A DNA stretch of 64,000 bases from positions 434,001-498,000 of the forward strand of contig NZ_CP039424.1 in assembly GCF_005877055.1 (NCBI RefSeq). The letters run 5' to 3'. The translations under genes and the position numbers were made by a program. How positions within the stretch are numbered: position 1 is the first letter of the stretch; every line of letters begins with the position of its first letter. The notes under the pieces are model-generated. The model searched no databases, was not told the DNA's origin, and worked only from the letters and a program-made list of their open reading frames with translations. Shown here piece by piece: positions 44,800 through 54,335 of the stretch. This DNA comes from Citricoccus sp. SGAir0253. GTDB taxonomy: Bacteria > Actinomycetota > Actinomycetes > Actinomycetales > Micrococcaceae.

Positions 44800-44979
44800 A
44801 TGGCTTCATATGTCTGCCCTACCTGTGACATCGACTTCGGCTACCCGCAAGGCCTCGCCGTTCACAAGGAACTCGGCTGTGAATGGGGAGACGACGATGG
44901 CGGCGGCGCAAGGTACTGCTGCGGGATGATCTATGAGGATGGCGAATCCACCTGTATGAGCTGCGGGGAGTCCCTGTAG
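44800..44979 (+). CDS. Small zinc-finger-like protein
   Basis: 59 aa, starting at an ATG with GGAAGGGG 6-7 nt upstream. The first half is a C2H2-like finger (VCPTCDIDFGYPQGLAVHKELG, split as CPTC and H) and the second half is a C4-type knuckle (CCGMIYEDGESTCMSCGES). Probably a zinc-stabilised DNA, RNA or protein adapter. Such small fingers are frequent in phage and mobile-element regions. Confidence 0.6.
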   Translation: MASYVCPTCDIDFGYPQGLAVHKELGCEWGDDDGGGARYCCGMIYEDGESTCMSCGESL

Positions 44980-45130
44980 ACGTAGTCGTGCGGCGGACGT
45001 GAGGAGCCCATCTCGAGGCATCGCCCCTGAGATGACTAATCCAAGTGCCTTTCTAACTCTTACCTGGTCCCATGCCCCCATCGAGCGGATGTGTCCTGAA
45101 CATAGGGCGCGTGCGGTCCGTAGTGCCTTC

Positions 45131-45826
45131 CTAGAGTTCTCGCGGCCTAAACAACGCGTACTCGATGATGTGTGTCGCTTCACCCGGTGCCCAGGCGTCT
45201 CGGACGGCGGTTGCTAGGTTGAGGTACTTACCGTATGTGTCCGTTGACCATCCGTGCGTTGGCCAGCCCAGCGACTCAGCCACCCTCTTGTCGAGAATGA
45301 GCGGTGCCGGAGCGGGATGAGAATCCCAGGTGTCGTAGGCGGAGAAGTAAATCCACTTGGTGAAGAAGGCGGGCCCGAAGTGTTTGATGCGGTCGTGGTC
45401 CCGGGAATACAAACGGCGGTAGGCCTCGACTGCATCTCCTTCTAGGACTGCTTGGTGGGAGGACAGAAGCTTTTCGGGGGCGCGGTCCTGGTGCAGGACG
45501 GACGCGACGCGGGCGATGCTGCGGGCTTTGGTACCGGTGCCCCATGCGGCCATGAGCAGGAATAGCTCGACAGCATCGGACGGCGTCTCGACCCTTCTTG
45601 CACGATCGAAGACGTCCTGACGGGTGATGTAGGGCCGCGTCGGTGCCTCCTCATGAATTTGTTCTGGCAGTGCCAGTTCGGATGGCCACCGTTTGCGCCA
45701 CTGTGCCGTGGACCAGTGGAAACCTTGCTGCCGCACGTCTGCATCTGTCGGCGGGCCGCCTGGGAACTTCCCCCCCGAGTACCTTGACGACGTCGTCGAC
45801 CTGCTCCTCGGTGTCGACAGCTCCAC
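45131..45826 (-). CDS. OGG-fold (8-oxoguanine glycosylase-like) protein, fourth gene of the hsd operon
   Basis: 231 aa as read from GTG 45826. The C-terminal half (RIKHFGPAFFTKWIYFSAY, LILDKRVAESLGW, YGKYLNLATAVRDAW) matches the OGG-fold protein family; Lys in FFTK and Asp in LILDK are candidate glycosylase residues. The natural start is probably the ATG at 45848, 1 nt after the hsdR stop (TGACATG), giving MADTHETGGAVDTEEQVDDV and then a G7 run (45770-45776 on the plus strand as C) where loss of one G would join both parts in frame. So it is a tightly coupled part of the R-M operon. Role not known; it might repair or sense damaged or modified bases. Confidence 0.72.
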   Translation of the reverse strand: MELSTPRSRSTTSSRYSGGKFPGGPPTDADVRQQGFHWSTAQWRKRWPSELALPEQIHEEAPTRPYITRQDVFDRARRVETPSDAVELFLLMAAWGTGTKARSIARVASVLHQDRAPEKLLSSHQAVLEGDAVEAYRRLYSRDHDRIKHFGPAFFTKWIYFSAYDTWDSHPAPAPLILDKRVAESLGWPTHGWSTDTYGKYLNLATAVRDAWAPGEATHIIEYALFRPREL

Positions 45827-45849
45827 CGGTCTCGTGTGTATCCGCCATG

Positions 45850-48840
45850 TCAGCTCGCTCTCCGTCGGAACTCGTCGTAGGTGCCGCCGAGGTAGCCCAG
45901 CAGCATCTGTTGGAAGTCGGGGTTGGCGAAGAACTGGCTGAACAGTTCGCCGTTTTTCTCGTGGCGGTCAAGGAGGAGCTCCTTGACCTTCTCCTCGAGC
46001 ACGAGCTGGTACTGGTTGCGGTCGTTGTGCAACGCGACCACGGCCATCTCGTCGTCTTCCATGACGACGGTGCGCTGCTGGTCGATCCAGACCTTGTCGG
46101 CCTCGCCGAGGTCGGCCCCGTACTTCTCGTTCATCACTTCGATGAGGGCGGACAGCTTGTCGAGCACCGGGTCGGTTGCCGACCCCTTGCCCTCACCGGG
46201 CAAGGCGCTGCCCGGTTCCTCGGAGGCTTCCAGAGCGATGCCTCCTTCACCGGTGACGGCCAGCCGTAGGTGGGTCAGCTGCACCGACTGGCTCAGCTGG
46301 GGCATCGGGTCGGAATCCAGCGCCGGCAGTTCGTGCAGCAGCAGCTTGCCGTAGAGGAAGAGTCGTTCCAGGTCAGCGTCCGGCCACGGCATGACCTGTG
46401 CGATAAATGCGTACGCCCGGCAGAAATGCGTCAGGGACGTCCGGAACTCTGCTTGGTCGTCTTCCTCTAGCGCCAAGAACCGCCCCACTGCGGGGTGGAG
46501 ATTGGCGTAGATCACCGGCTGCTCGGCCGGATCGTTCGACAGCAGCGCCTTCGTGGCAGCCGTGAGTTCGTCCATGGCGAGCACGCCGGCTGACATTAGG
46601 TCGTGCTCCATCGTGTACAGCACGTTCGGGTCGGTCGGTTGGGCCAATGACTGCTCGTAGAACGGCTCGAAGGCGGCCTGGATTTCCTCCGCGGTGTTGG
46701 CGAAGTCGAGGATGAAGGTGTCCTGCTTACCGGGGTGGGTTCGGTTGAGCCGCGAGAGCGTCTGGACGGCCTTGACTCCGGAGAGCTTCTTGTCGACGTA
46801 CATGGTGTGCAGCAGCGGCTCGTCGAACCCGGTCTGGTACTTCTCCGCGACCACCAGCACCTGGAAGTCTTCCCGGAAACGTTTGGGCAGTTGGGACTCG
46901 GGGAAGCCGTTCAGCATCGACTCGGTGTAGGCCAGCTCGGGCGCGTCCGGATCGGTCACCGTTCCGGAAAACGCGACCAGGGCCCGCAAAGGGTATGTGC
47001 CCTGGTCATAACCCTTGCGCTTGATGTACTTCTCGATCGCGGCCTGGGTACGTACCGCGTGCAACCGGGAGCGGGTGACGACCATCGCCTTGGCGTGGCC
47101 GTCGATCTTGCGGGCCGTCTTCTGCCGGAAATGCTCGACGATCACCTCGGCCTTGGCATCCATCATGTACGAGTGCAGCGAGGCGAACCGCGCCAACGCC
47201 GCCCGGCCCTTAGATGAGTCGAGTTCCGGGTCGACGCGTGGACTGGCGGTGGCGAGCTTGTAGTACGTCGCGTACGTCGTGTAGTTGGCCAGCACATCGA
47301 GGATGAATCCCTCGTCGATGGCCTGGCGCATCGAGTACGTGTGGAAGGGCCGCTTGATCCCGTCCGGTCCGACCTGCCCGAACGTCTCCAGGGTCTTCGG
47401 CTTCGGAGTGGCGGTGAAAGCAAAGAACGAGAGGTTCTTCTGCTTGCCCCGCTTCCGGGCACTCTCCAACAGGGCGTCGTCGGGCTCGTCAGCGGCCTCA
47501 GTTGCGGCTTCGGCTGCCTCGGCTTGCTCGAGGGCGTCCTCGCTACTGGAGAGGACCGTCTTCAGCTGTTTGACTGCATCCCCGGTGGTGGAGGAGTGGG
47601 CTTCGTCCACGATGACCGCGAAGCTGCGCCCGGCCACGCCCTTGGCTTCCCCCTCGGCGGCCTCCTCGGCGGCGATCTTCGCGACGACGGGGAATTTCTG
47701 CAGCGTGGTGATGATGATGCGGGCGGCGTTTCCCTCCAACGCCTCCTTCAACTGGGACGAGTGCTGGTCGACGCGCACGATCGTGCCCGGCGTGTGGTCC
47801 AACCCGGCCACGGTTTCCTGCAGTTGCCTGTCCAGTACGCGGCGGTCGGTGATGACTACGACCTTGTCGAAGATCGGCTGGTCGCCCGCATCGTGCAGTC
47901 GGGAGAGGGAGTGCGCCGTCCACGCGATGGTGTTCGACTTGCCCGACCCGGCCGAGTGCTGGATCAACCGGTCGACGCCGGCGCCATCGGCGTAGGTGGC
48001 GGCGAGAATGGACCGAACCGCGTGCCACTGATGAAAGCGTGGGAACAGCACCCGCCCGCTCTCGGTGTGGATGAAGTTGCCCAACAGCTCCAGCCAGGCA
48101 TCGCGGTCCCACACCTGCTCCCACAGGTACGCACTCTGATAGCCGTTGCTGGCCGGATTGCCGGCCGACCCCGGACGCCCGGCGCCGGCTGAACCTTGGT
48201 TGAACGGCAGAAAACGCGTGTCCTGCCCCGCCAGCTTCGTCGTCATCGCCACCTGGTGCGGGTCGACCGCGAAGTGAACGAGCATGCGCTTGGCGAAGAT
48301 CTTGTCATGGGGGTTGCGATCGTCGCGGTACTGGGCCATCGCCTGCTCCAGACCCTGCCCGGTCAGCGGGTTCTTCAACTCCGCCGATGCGACCGGGACT
48401 CCGTTGACCACCAGTACCAGGTCGAGCGAATCAGCGGGGTTGGACTCCGAGTGATGCAACTGGCGAACCACGGCAAGCCGGTTCGCGGCATAACGCTCCA
48501 TCAATTCTGGGGCGAGAGTGTTGGCCGGCTTGAACCAGCACATACGCACCGTCACCCCAGAGTCCTTGACCGTGCCCCGCAGCACGCTGATGGTGCCCCG
48601 GTGGTCGATGGCGTCGGCGACGACCTTGAGGAATCGCTGCCTCGCGGTGCCCTCACCCCCGTGGCGGGCAACAAGGGTGTCCCACGCCTTGGGCTGGGAC
48701 GCCTGAACGAAAGCGATGACCTCCTCCGGGAACAACCCCAGATCACGGTCGTACGATGACGCCGGCAGCGCGTCCCAGCCGCACGAAAGCAGGTGAGCCT
48801 CAATGTTGCTCTCGAACGTCGCCTCAGTCGTGTTGATCAA
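45850..48840 (-). CDS. hsdR: Type I restriction endonuclease subunit R
   Basis: 996 aa. N-terminal nuclease domain with D140 and E154-L-K156 (LDLVLVVNGVPVASAELKN) as the PD-(D/E)xK site; helicase motor with Walker A SAGSGKS (296-302), DEAH (412-415), and motif VI region TLSRLNRTHPGK. A C-terminal coiled helical part binds the methylase. It translocates DNA and cuts when the site is unmethylated. The gene starts 5 nt after hsdS, so the order is M-S-R on the minus strand. Intact, no frameshifts. Confidence 0.95.
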   Translation of the reverse strand: MINTTEATFESNIEAHLLSCGWDALPASSYDRDLGLFPEEVIAFVQASQPKAWDTLVARHGGEGTARQRFLKVVADAIDHRGTISVLRGTVKDSGVTVRMCWFKPANTLAPELMERYAANRLAVVRQLHHSESNPADSLDLVLVVNGVPVASAELKNPLTGQGLEQAMAQYRDDRNPHDKIFAKRMLVHFAVDPHQVAMTTKLAGQDTRFLPFNQGSAGAGRPGSAGNPASNGYQSAYLWEQVWDRDAWLELLGNFIHTESGRVLFPRFHQWHAVRSILAATYADGAGVDRLIQHSAGSGKSNTIAWTAHSLSRLHDAGDQPIFDKVVVITDRRVLDRQLQETVAGLDHTPGTIVRVDQHSSQLKEALEGNAARIIITTLQKFPVVAKIAAEEAAEGEAKGVAGRSFAVIVDEAHSSTTGDAVKQLKTVLSSSEDALEQAEAAEAATEAADEPDDALLESARKRGKQKNLSFFAFTATPKPKTLETFGQVGPDGIKRPFHTYSMRQAIDEGFILDVLANYTTYATYYKLATASPRVDPELDSSKGRAALARFASLHSYMMDAKAEVIVEHFRQKTARKIDGHAKAMVVTRSRLHAVRTQAAIEKYIKRKGYDQGTYPLRALVAFSGTVTDPDAPELAYTESMLNGFPESQLPKRFREDFQVLVVAEKYQTGFDEPLLHTMYVDKKLSGVKAVQTLSRLNRTHPGKQDTFILDFANTAEEIQAAFEPFYEQSLAQPTDPNVLYTMEHDLMSAGVLAMDELTAATKALLSNDPAEQPVIYANLHPAVGRFLALEEDDQAEFRTSLTHFCRAYAFIAQVMPWPDADLERLFLYGKLLLHELPALDSDPMPQLSQSVQLTHLRLAVTGEGGIALEASEEPGSALPGEGKGSATDPVLDKLSALIEVMNEKYGADLGEADKVWIDQQRTVVMEDDEMAVVALHNDRNQYQLVLEEKVKELLLDRHEKNGELFSQFFANPDFQQMLLGYLGGTYDEFRRRAS

Positions 48841-48845
48841 TCAGA

Positions 48846-50102
48846 TCACCCCGGGATGGTAGAGCCTGCGGTTGTCACGTCCAGCTGCCCCGTCACAGCC
48901 GCTGAGATCAAGGAGGACTTGTACTCGGCAAGGAGGGCGATGGAGCGTTCTAGGTCACGAATACCAGCGCGGACCACTTGTTGATCTTCCCGGACTCGAT
49001 CGACAATCTGATCCTGCACACTTCGGGGAGGCAAGAGGAGGGGGGTTGACCGGACTCCCGCCTCGAGGTGCGGGTGAAGTGCGCCGGTGGCTCTGGCCAA
49101 CATCGCCTGCTTGCCGAAGTTGCACTGCAGGAAGGTGGCCAGATACTCAGGAGAAATCAGCGATGAGTTCGCTCGGGCGATCAAGAGCGCATGGCAGCTT
49201 GCTTCACCGAAACCTTCTGGCACAAGCGCCACCTGACCGACAGCTCCCGTCTGCACGATCAGCACGTCCCCGGCTCTCAGATTGATTCGCCGACGCGCTG
49301 CGTGCCACTCCTCCGAAACGTAAAAGGGTCTACGGTCGAAGTCGATCGTCCCGTTCTTGATATGGACGCTTTGGATGTACCTGATCCCGTCATCGACCAA
49401 GATGTCCCGAGTCGGTCCGACGTACCCGTTCGTCAACTGACGCAGAACTCGACCAAGAGTAGATGCGCGCCAGCCCTCTGGAAGCTGATGCCCCTCCCAC
49501 CCCGTTTCGATCGACTGAGGCGTGCCCGCACTACGCGCCTTGAGTTCACGAGCTATGAGGTTTGGGAGAGTCTCCTGCAACAGTCGGGCTTGCCGCCGGC
49601 GAGCAGCGATGATGCGATCGAGCCGGGAAACGCGGTCGTCAATGAAGTCCGCGATTCGCCGCTGCTCGGCCAAGTCCATCTCGGTGAACGGAAAGTTTGC
49701 TACTTGCTCAGCATTGAGATTGGCTTGAGTCGCAGAGCGCGCCTCAGCTACTGCTTCGGGCGCATAGTGCTTCAGCCAGTACGCCACGAATCTCGGGTCT
49801 GCTCGCTGTGGCTTGGGGACAATGCCCAACAGCGCCTGGTTCCAAGTGGCCGCGATACCCAGCGTTGCCACCGCGCCCACACTCGCGTACATCGCGAACA
49901 AGACAGTCCCGGGTTCACCCAGTGTGAGCCTCCGGTTCCTTACTCCTGCTTCCGTAAGCGACTTGGCGGTTGAGGTCACGATGTCAACGGCACTCATATC
50001 GCCGATCGAGACCCAAGGGATTCCCTGCTCGCTCCAGAACTGCTCATTATTTGTGTCGGGCGTACCACCCGCCACGAAGTGCGCAACATGCTTGAGCTTC
50101 AC
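48846..50102 (-). CDS. hsdS: Type I restriction specificity subunit S
   Basis: 418 aa from GTG 50102, which overlaps the hsdM stop (GTGA) and has AAGGA upstream; ATG 50123 is an alternative. Two target-recognition domains are separated by conserved helices: LAEQRRIADFIDDRVSRLDRII at mid-protein and SVQDQIVDRVREDQQVVRAG near the end. The opening VKLKHVAHFVAGGTPDTNN is typical. It decides the DNA site recognised by both M and R; the sequence specificity cannot be read by eye. Confidence 0.92.
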   Translation of the reverse strand: MKLKHVAHFVAGGTPDTNNEQFWSEQGIPWVSIGDMSAVDIVTSTAKSLTEAGVRNRRLTLGEPGTVLFAMYASVGAVATLGIAATWNQALLGIVPKPQRADPRFVAYWLKHYAPEAVAEARSATQANLNAEQVANFPFTEMDLAEQRRIADFIDDRVSRLDRIIAARRRQARLLQETLPNLIARELKARSAGTPQSIETGWEGHQLPEGWRASTLGRVLRQLTNGYVGPTRDILVDDGIRYIQSVHIKNGTIDFDRRPFYVSEEWHAARRRINLRAGDVLIVQTGAVGQVALVPEGFGEASCHALLIARANSSLISPEYLATFLQCNFGKQAMLARATGALHPHLEAGVRSTPLLLPPRSVQDQIVDRVREDQQVVRAGIRDLERSIALLAEYKSSLISAAVTGQLDVTTAGSTIPG

Positions 50103-52075
50103 AGACCCAGTCCTTTCATCCACTCCTGGATCTGCACTTCAAGTTCCTTGACTTCTGCTGCGATGTCTTCAACGGGGCGTGGAGGTTCGTACATGTAGAA
50201 CTGGCGAGTGAAGGGAATCTCGACGCCTACCTTGGTCTTGGTGTGGTCAACCCATGCGTCCGGGACGTAGGGATGGACCACACGAATTAGGTGTGTCTCG
50301 GCGGCCTCGCGTAAGGCCTTGTCTCGCCCGGCTTCCTCGAGGTCGAAGTACCCGGCGGGAACGGGCACATTCTCCTGATCGCGCAGCTCTGGGTCTGGCT
50401 CGGGTTTCCCGTTGCGTTTGGTGATGACTTGCGCCTCAGGATCGGCGATAGCGCAGGCCGTGGCGAAGGCCTTCTTCTCTTTGGCCGTCAGGTCACTCAC
50501 CTCGGTAAGTAGAGCCCTCTCGGTGTCGAAACGGCGCCCAACAAGGTGGGCGTACTCGTCAAAGGGAGCGGCCGCGACAGCCTCGGGCGTGACTTCCCAC
50601 CTCCGTTTCAAGGGGCGTTCGACGATGATGCGTTGAAAGGCGAACTTTTCCCGGGGCAGGACTCTTACCTTGGGATCGTCGGCAAACTCTGTCTTCGCCC
50701 CGCCGTACAACTGGGCGATTTGCGCGATCGCGTCTGCGGTGAGTTCCTTGCGCTTGTCTCCGAGAGATTTGCGCATCTTCGTGCCCAGCTGCCGGGCGTC
50801 GATGAGGCGGACCAAGCCGCGGTCTTCAGCAGCCTTGTTGTTGGTCAAGATCCACACGTATGTGGAGATACCGGTGTTGTAGAACATCTGGTCTGGCAGG
50901 GCGACTATGCCTTCGAGCCAGTCCTGTTCGAGGATCCACCGACGGATCTCCGACTGGCCAGAACTAGCCGCACCAGAGAACAACGGTGATCCGGACAAGA
51001 CGATGCCCACCCGAGAACCCGTTGGCTTCATCTTGGACAGCATGTGCTGCAAGAACAGTAACGATCCATCCGCGACACTCGGGAGACCGGCGCCGAAGCG
51101 ACCGTGGAAGCCCTGTTTCTCGTGCTCGTCCACAATGGGCTTCGCGTAGGACGACCATTTCACCCCATAAGGCGGGTTGGCCAGGATGAAGTCGAAACTC
51201 TTCCCTTGGAAGGCGTCCTGGGTCAAGGAGTTGCCTTGGGCCATCTGTTGCGGGTTGGTGTCCTGCAGCATCAAATCCGATTGGGCGATCGCCCACGTCT
51301 CGGCGTTGAGTTCCTGCCCGTACACGTGGACCTTGGCGTCGGGGTTGGCTTGGGTGATGCCGTGCAGAGCGCCCATGAGCATCCCGCCGGTGCCGGCGGC
51401 CGGGTCGTAGATGGTGCGGACCGGCTTGGGGTTCTCGGTCAGTTCCGCGTGGGTGCGTCCGTGCAGGAGCAGCTCGACCATGAGGTCGATGACTTCCCGG
51501 GGGGTGTAGTGCTCACCGGCGGTCTCGTTGCTCATTTCGGAGAACTTCCGGAGCAGTTCTTCGAAGATGTAGCCCATCGCCTCGTTGCTGACCACCGAGG
51601 GGCGCAGGTCCAGGTCGGCGAAGTCCGCCATGACGGGGTAGAGGATGTCCGCGCGGTCCATTCGGGTGATCTTGTCGTCGAGGTTGTACGCCTCCATCAC
51701 CGTGTACGCATCCGGGGACAGCCGGCGGATGTAGCTGGCTAGCTGTTCGGCCAGCTCCTTATCGTTCTGCAGCATCGAGGCGAACGTCAGCGGGGAGAGG
51801 CTGTAGAACCTCTGGCCCGAGGCACGCTTGAGGAGCATGTCGACGCCCTCGTCGACCGCCTTCCCCAGGGTCTTGCGGTCGGCCTTCAGGGCGCCGCTGG
51901 CGACGGCCTGGTCCAGGACCGCGTCCTTGGTTGGTGACAGCACCGCGTCCATGCGCCGCAGTACGAGCAGGGGGAGCATCACCGAGCCGTACTCGTGCTG
52001 CTTAAAGGTGCCACGCAGCTTGTCGGCCACCTTCCACACGAACGTAACCTTGTCCGCGAATCCCTTCGGTGCCAT
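50099..52075 (-). CDS. hsdM: Type I DNA methyltransferase subunit M
   Basis: 658 aa. N-terminal helical HsdM domain (LRGTFKQHEYGSVMLPLLVL, about 20-39), SAM-binding DPAAGTG (224-230) and catalytic NPPYG (300-304) for N6-adenine methylation. A C-terminal tail longer than in EcoKI-type enzymes contains acidic and basic stretches. RBS GAAGGGAAG is 3-4 nt before the ATG. First gene of the operon; a dyad ACGACT-N7-AGTCGT lies 23 nt upstream. Confidence 0.95.
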   Translation of the reverse strand: MAPKGFADKVTFVWKVADKLRGTFKQHEYGSVMLPLLVLRRMDAVLSPTKDAVLDQAVASGALKADRKTLGKAVDEGVDMLLKRASGQRFYSLSPLTFASMLQNDKELAEQLASYIRRLSPDAYTVMEAYNLDDKITRMDRADILYPVMADFADLDLRPSVVSNEAMGYIFEELLRKFSEMSNETAGEHYTPREVIDLMVELLLHGRTHAELTENPKPVRTIYDPAAGTGGMLMGALHGITQANPDAKVHVYGQELNAETWAIAQSDLMLQDTNPQQMAQGNSLTQDAFQGKSFDFILANPPYGVKWSSYAKPIVDEHEKQGFHGRFGAGLPSVADGSLLFLQHMLSKMKPTGSRVGIVLSGSPLFSGAASSGQSEIRRWILEQDWLEGIVALPDQMFYNTGISTYVWILTNNKAAEDRGLVRLIDARQLGTKMRKSLGDKRKELTADAIAQIAQLYGGAKTEFADDPKVRVLPREKFAFQRIIVERPLKRRWEVTPEAVAAAPFDEYAHLVGRRFDTERALLTEVSDLTAKEKKAFATACAIADPEAQVITKRNGKPEPDPELRDQENVPVPAGYFDLEEAGRDKALREAAETHLIRVVHPYVPDAWVDHTKTKVGVEIPFTRQFYMYEPPRPVEDIAAEVKELEVQIQEWMKGLGL

Positions 52076-52097
52076 TGCTTCCCTTCGTTGAGCTAAT

Positions 52098-52116
52098 ACG
52101 ACTTGACCCTAGTCGT
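52098..52116 (-). promoter_or_regulatory. ACGACT-N7-AGTCGT dyad upstream of hsdM
   Basis: Perfect 6-bp arms (52098-52103 and 52111-52116) separated by tgaccct, 22 nt before the hsdM start codon. Position suits a repressor of the R-M operon, but no controller (C) gene is seen nearby. Confidence 0.45.
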
Positions 52117-52175
52117 CAGGCGGGACATGCCATTCCAGCCGCTGGCAGGGTTGATGTCCGTAGCGACCTGGTGAA

Positions 52176-52207
52176 CGCCTGGCATGCCCGCGCGGGCATG
52201 CCAGGCG
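52176..52207 (-). terminator. 32-bp perfect palindrome after the methylase-TRD gene
   Basis: cgcctggcatgcccgc followed immediately by its reverse complement gcgggcatgccaggcg, 17 nt past the methylase stop. A 16-bp uninterrupted stem suits a terminator separating this operon from hsdM. Confidence 0.75.
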
Positions 52208-52223
52208 GCGGCGCCGCCGGGGA

Positions 52224-54335
52224 CTAACCGACGCTGATGGTTCCGGCACTGGTTGCGTCGACGAGGGCGTCCCGGACTTGGCTGGCTGCGTCGAGGATCG
52301 CGGTGGCGGATTCCTGCAGGGCACGGACCTCGGCGAGACGCTCCAGAATGCGATCCTGCTGCTCCACCGGTAGCAGGGGAACCTTCAAATCCTGCAGGCG
52401 GATGCGCTGGACGGCGGCGCCCTGTGCCTGGCTCCGGTTGTGTGCGCTAACAATGAACTCCGCGAGGAACTCAGGACGCAAGTTGTCACCGAGGGAACGC
52501 AGCAGGTGGAAGCTGTTGCTGGAGAGCACGCGCCCACCCTCAGCATCCACCCGGGCGGCCAGTCCGCCGGTGTTCTGCAGCAGGACGTCACCGGGCTGGG
52601 TGATAGTCGGGTTCGCCTTGAATAAGCCGAGGTCGACCGTGCGCGTCTCAGCGTCCCCACGAATCCACGGACCGGACACGATCGGGGTGCCGTCCGTGCC
52701 TTCGTCGACTTCTCGGATGGTTTCGCGGGTCCGCAGGACCTCGAGGCTGCCAGCTTTTTCCAGCTCAGTGATTGACACGAGTTTCGGAGGCTGGGTGCCG
52801 GCCGCTATGGATTCGGCGGTGACCTGGGTCAGCGCTGGGATGCTGGCCGCGGCGCGGTGAAGTGACTCGACCGTTGACCGCACGCTCTCCAGATCCGGTG
52901 CGTCCAGGCCGGAGGAGAGCCATCGGCGCGGGTTCACGTCGATCTTGTCCTTGTCCGCGAGGATGTCGGCAATAGTGACGGCGTCGGCGGGCAAGGTGGA
53001 GGGAACGGTGCGGTTCTCTCGCCAGTCCCGCAGTGCCGTGGCAAGGGCCTCGGGGTCGATGTCCTTGGTGTCACTGTGGTCGATCATCAGGACCCGGCCG
53101 GGATCGCTGACCTCTCCGGGACGCGCCAGGACCCAGAGGTTCAGCGGTATCCGCGTGTGGGAAGCCAGCCCGCCAGGCAGGGCGATGATGGCCTCGATAG
53201 TTCCGGCCTGAAGCATGGCGGCTCGGATTTTTGCCTCTGCACCGCCGCGGAACGCGCTGCCGGCAGGCTGGAGCACGAAGGCGCGTCCGCCTGTCCCGAG
53301 ATACCAGATGGCCAGCTGGAGCCAGGCTAGGTCCATGGTGGATTTCGGTGGCGTGCCGTAGGGCAGTCGGGGGTCCAGGTAGAGATGTTCCGTGCGGTGG
53401 CCCCTTAACCCGTAGGGGGGGTCCATGACGACAACCTGTGCCAGTCCCTGGTCGAAGTAGTCCCTTGCAAAGACGTCCCCGTGTCGGAGGTTGGTCCGCG
53501 TATGCCCAGCGAGCAGGGCGCGCTGGTTCGCTTGGATGAGGGCACGGGGATCGATGTCTTGGCCAGTGAGTGCAGACCGATTCTCTCCGCGGCTGGCCGT
53601 GGCTATCAGCATCCGACCCGAGCCCACGGCCGGGTCATGCACGGGCCCGGGAATACTGCTGGCGAGGGTCGCCACGAGGCTCACCAACGTCTCGCTGGTG
53701 GCCGCCGAATCGTAGCCGCGCCGTACGGAGCGGGTGATCTGGTCCTGGAAGACTCCAAAGGCTTCCTCCAGCTCATCGAACCCAAGGTGGTTCACGACGC
53801 GTATGGCGAAGTCCAGGAGGTCCGTCTGGTCACGCTCTTGTTCATGGCCCGGGGAACCCGCGTGGATCGCATTGAACAAAGGCACACGCTCTGGATGTGA
53901 GGCCTCATAGGCCCACATGCCTTCTCGAATCAGTTCCGCCGTGTCGAGGGAGGCTGCCGCGTTGGCCAACTGGGGCCACTGCGTCTGGGCGGGTAGTTCT
54001 TCATCGAAGCCGGCGCTGTCAGGGTCGGAGACGTATCTCCAGGCGATCAGGTCCGCGCCAATTGCTCCGGCTTTCTCGGGTTCGACTGCGCCGCGGATGC
54101 CGTTCATCACGATCCAGAGATGCCGGCCAAGGGAGACGTTCTTGACCGTCTTGTCGTGCTCCTTGAGCCACTGTTCAACTTCCGCTGTTGCAAAGCGGGG
54201 GTTGGCGGTATCTCCTGGGACAGGCTGCGGGAAGTCCTGGTAGCGGTTGCGCCAGTTGCTGACCGTGGAGCGACCGACGTCGGCCAGTTTTGCGATGTCG
54301 CTGGCGCTGAGGGTGAGGGGGGTGGGCGTGCTCAT
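52224..54335 (-). CDS. HTH - N6-adenine methylase - TRD fusion protein
   Basis: 703 aa. Residues about 8-60 form an HTH/MerR-like excisionase fold (SASDIAKLADVGRSTVSNW, then PRFATAEVEQWLKEHD). A HsdM-like methylase core follows with DPAVGSG (234-240) and DPPYG (305-309). The C-terminal about 200 residues look like one HsdS half: a target-recognition region (KPKLVSITELEKAG-type start, ITQPGDVLLQNTGGLA) and a long helix (VEQQDRILERLAEVRALQES). No nuclease or helicase domain. So M and S functions sit in one chain. The start overlaps the NYN gene stop (ATGA), forming a two-gene operon. Confidence 0.85.
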   Translation of the reverse strand: MSTPTPLTLSASDIAKLADVGRSTVSNWRNRYQDFPQPVPGDTANPRFATAEVEQWLKEHDKTVKNVSLGRHLWIVMNGIRGAVEPEKAGAIGADLIAWRYVSDPDSAGFDEELPAQTQWPQLANAAASLDTAELIREGMWAYEASHPERVPLFNAIHAGSPGHEQERDQTDLLDFAIRVVNHLGFDELEEAFGVFQDQITRSVRRGYDSAATSETLVSLVATLASSIPGPVHDPAVGSGRMLIATASRGENRSALTGQDIDPRALIQANQRALLAGHTRTNLRHGDVFARDYFDQGLAQVVVMDPPYGLRGHRTEHLYLDPRLPYGTPPKSTMDLAWLQLAIWYLGTGGRAFVLQPAGSAFRGGAEAKIRAAMLQAGTIEAIIALPGGLASHTRIPLNLWVLARPGEVSDPGRVLMIDHSDTKDIDPEALATALRDWRENRTVPSTLPADAVTIADILADKDKIDVNPRRWLSSGLDAPDLESVRSTVESLHRAAASIPALTQVTAESIAAGTQPPKLVSITELEKAGSLEVLRTRETIREVDEGTDGTPIVSGPWIRGDAETRTVDLGLFKANPTITQPGDVLLQNTGGLAARVDAEGGRVLSSNSFHLLRSLGDNLRPEFLAEFIVSAHNRSQAQGAAVQRIRLQDLKVPLLPVEQQDRILERLAEVRALQESATAILDAASQVRDALVDATSAGTISVG

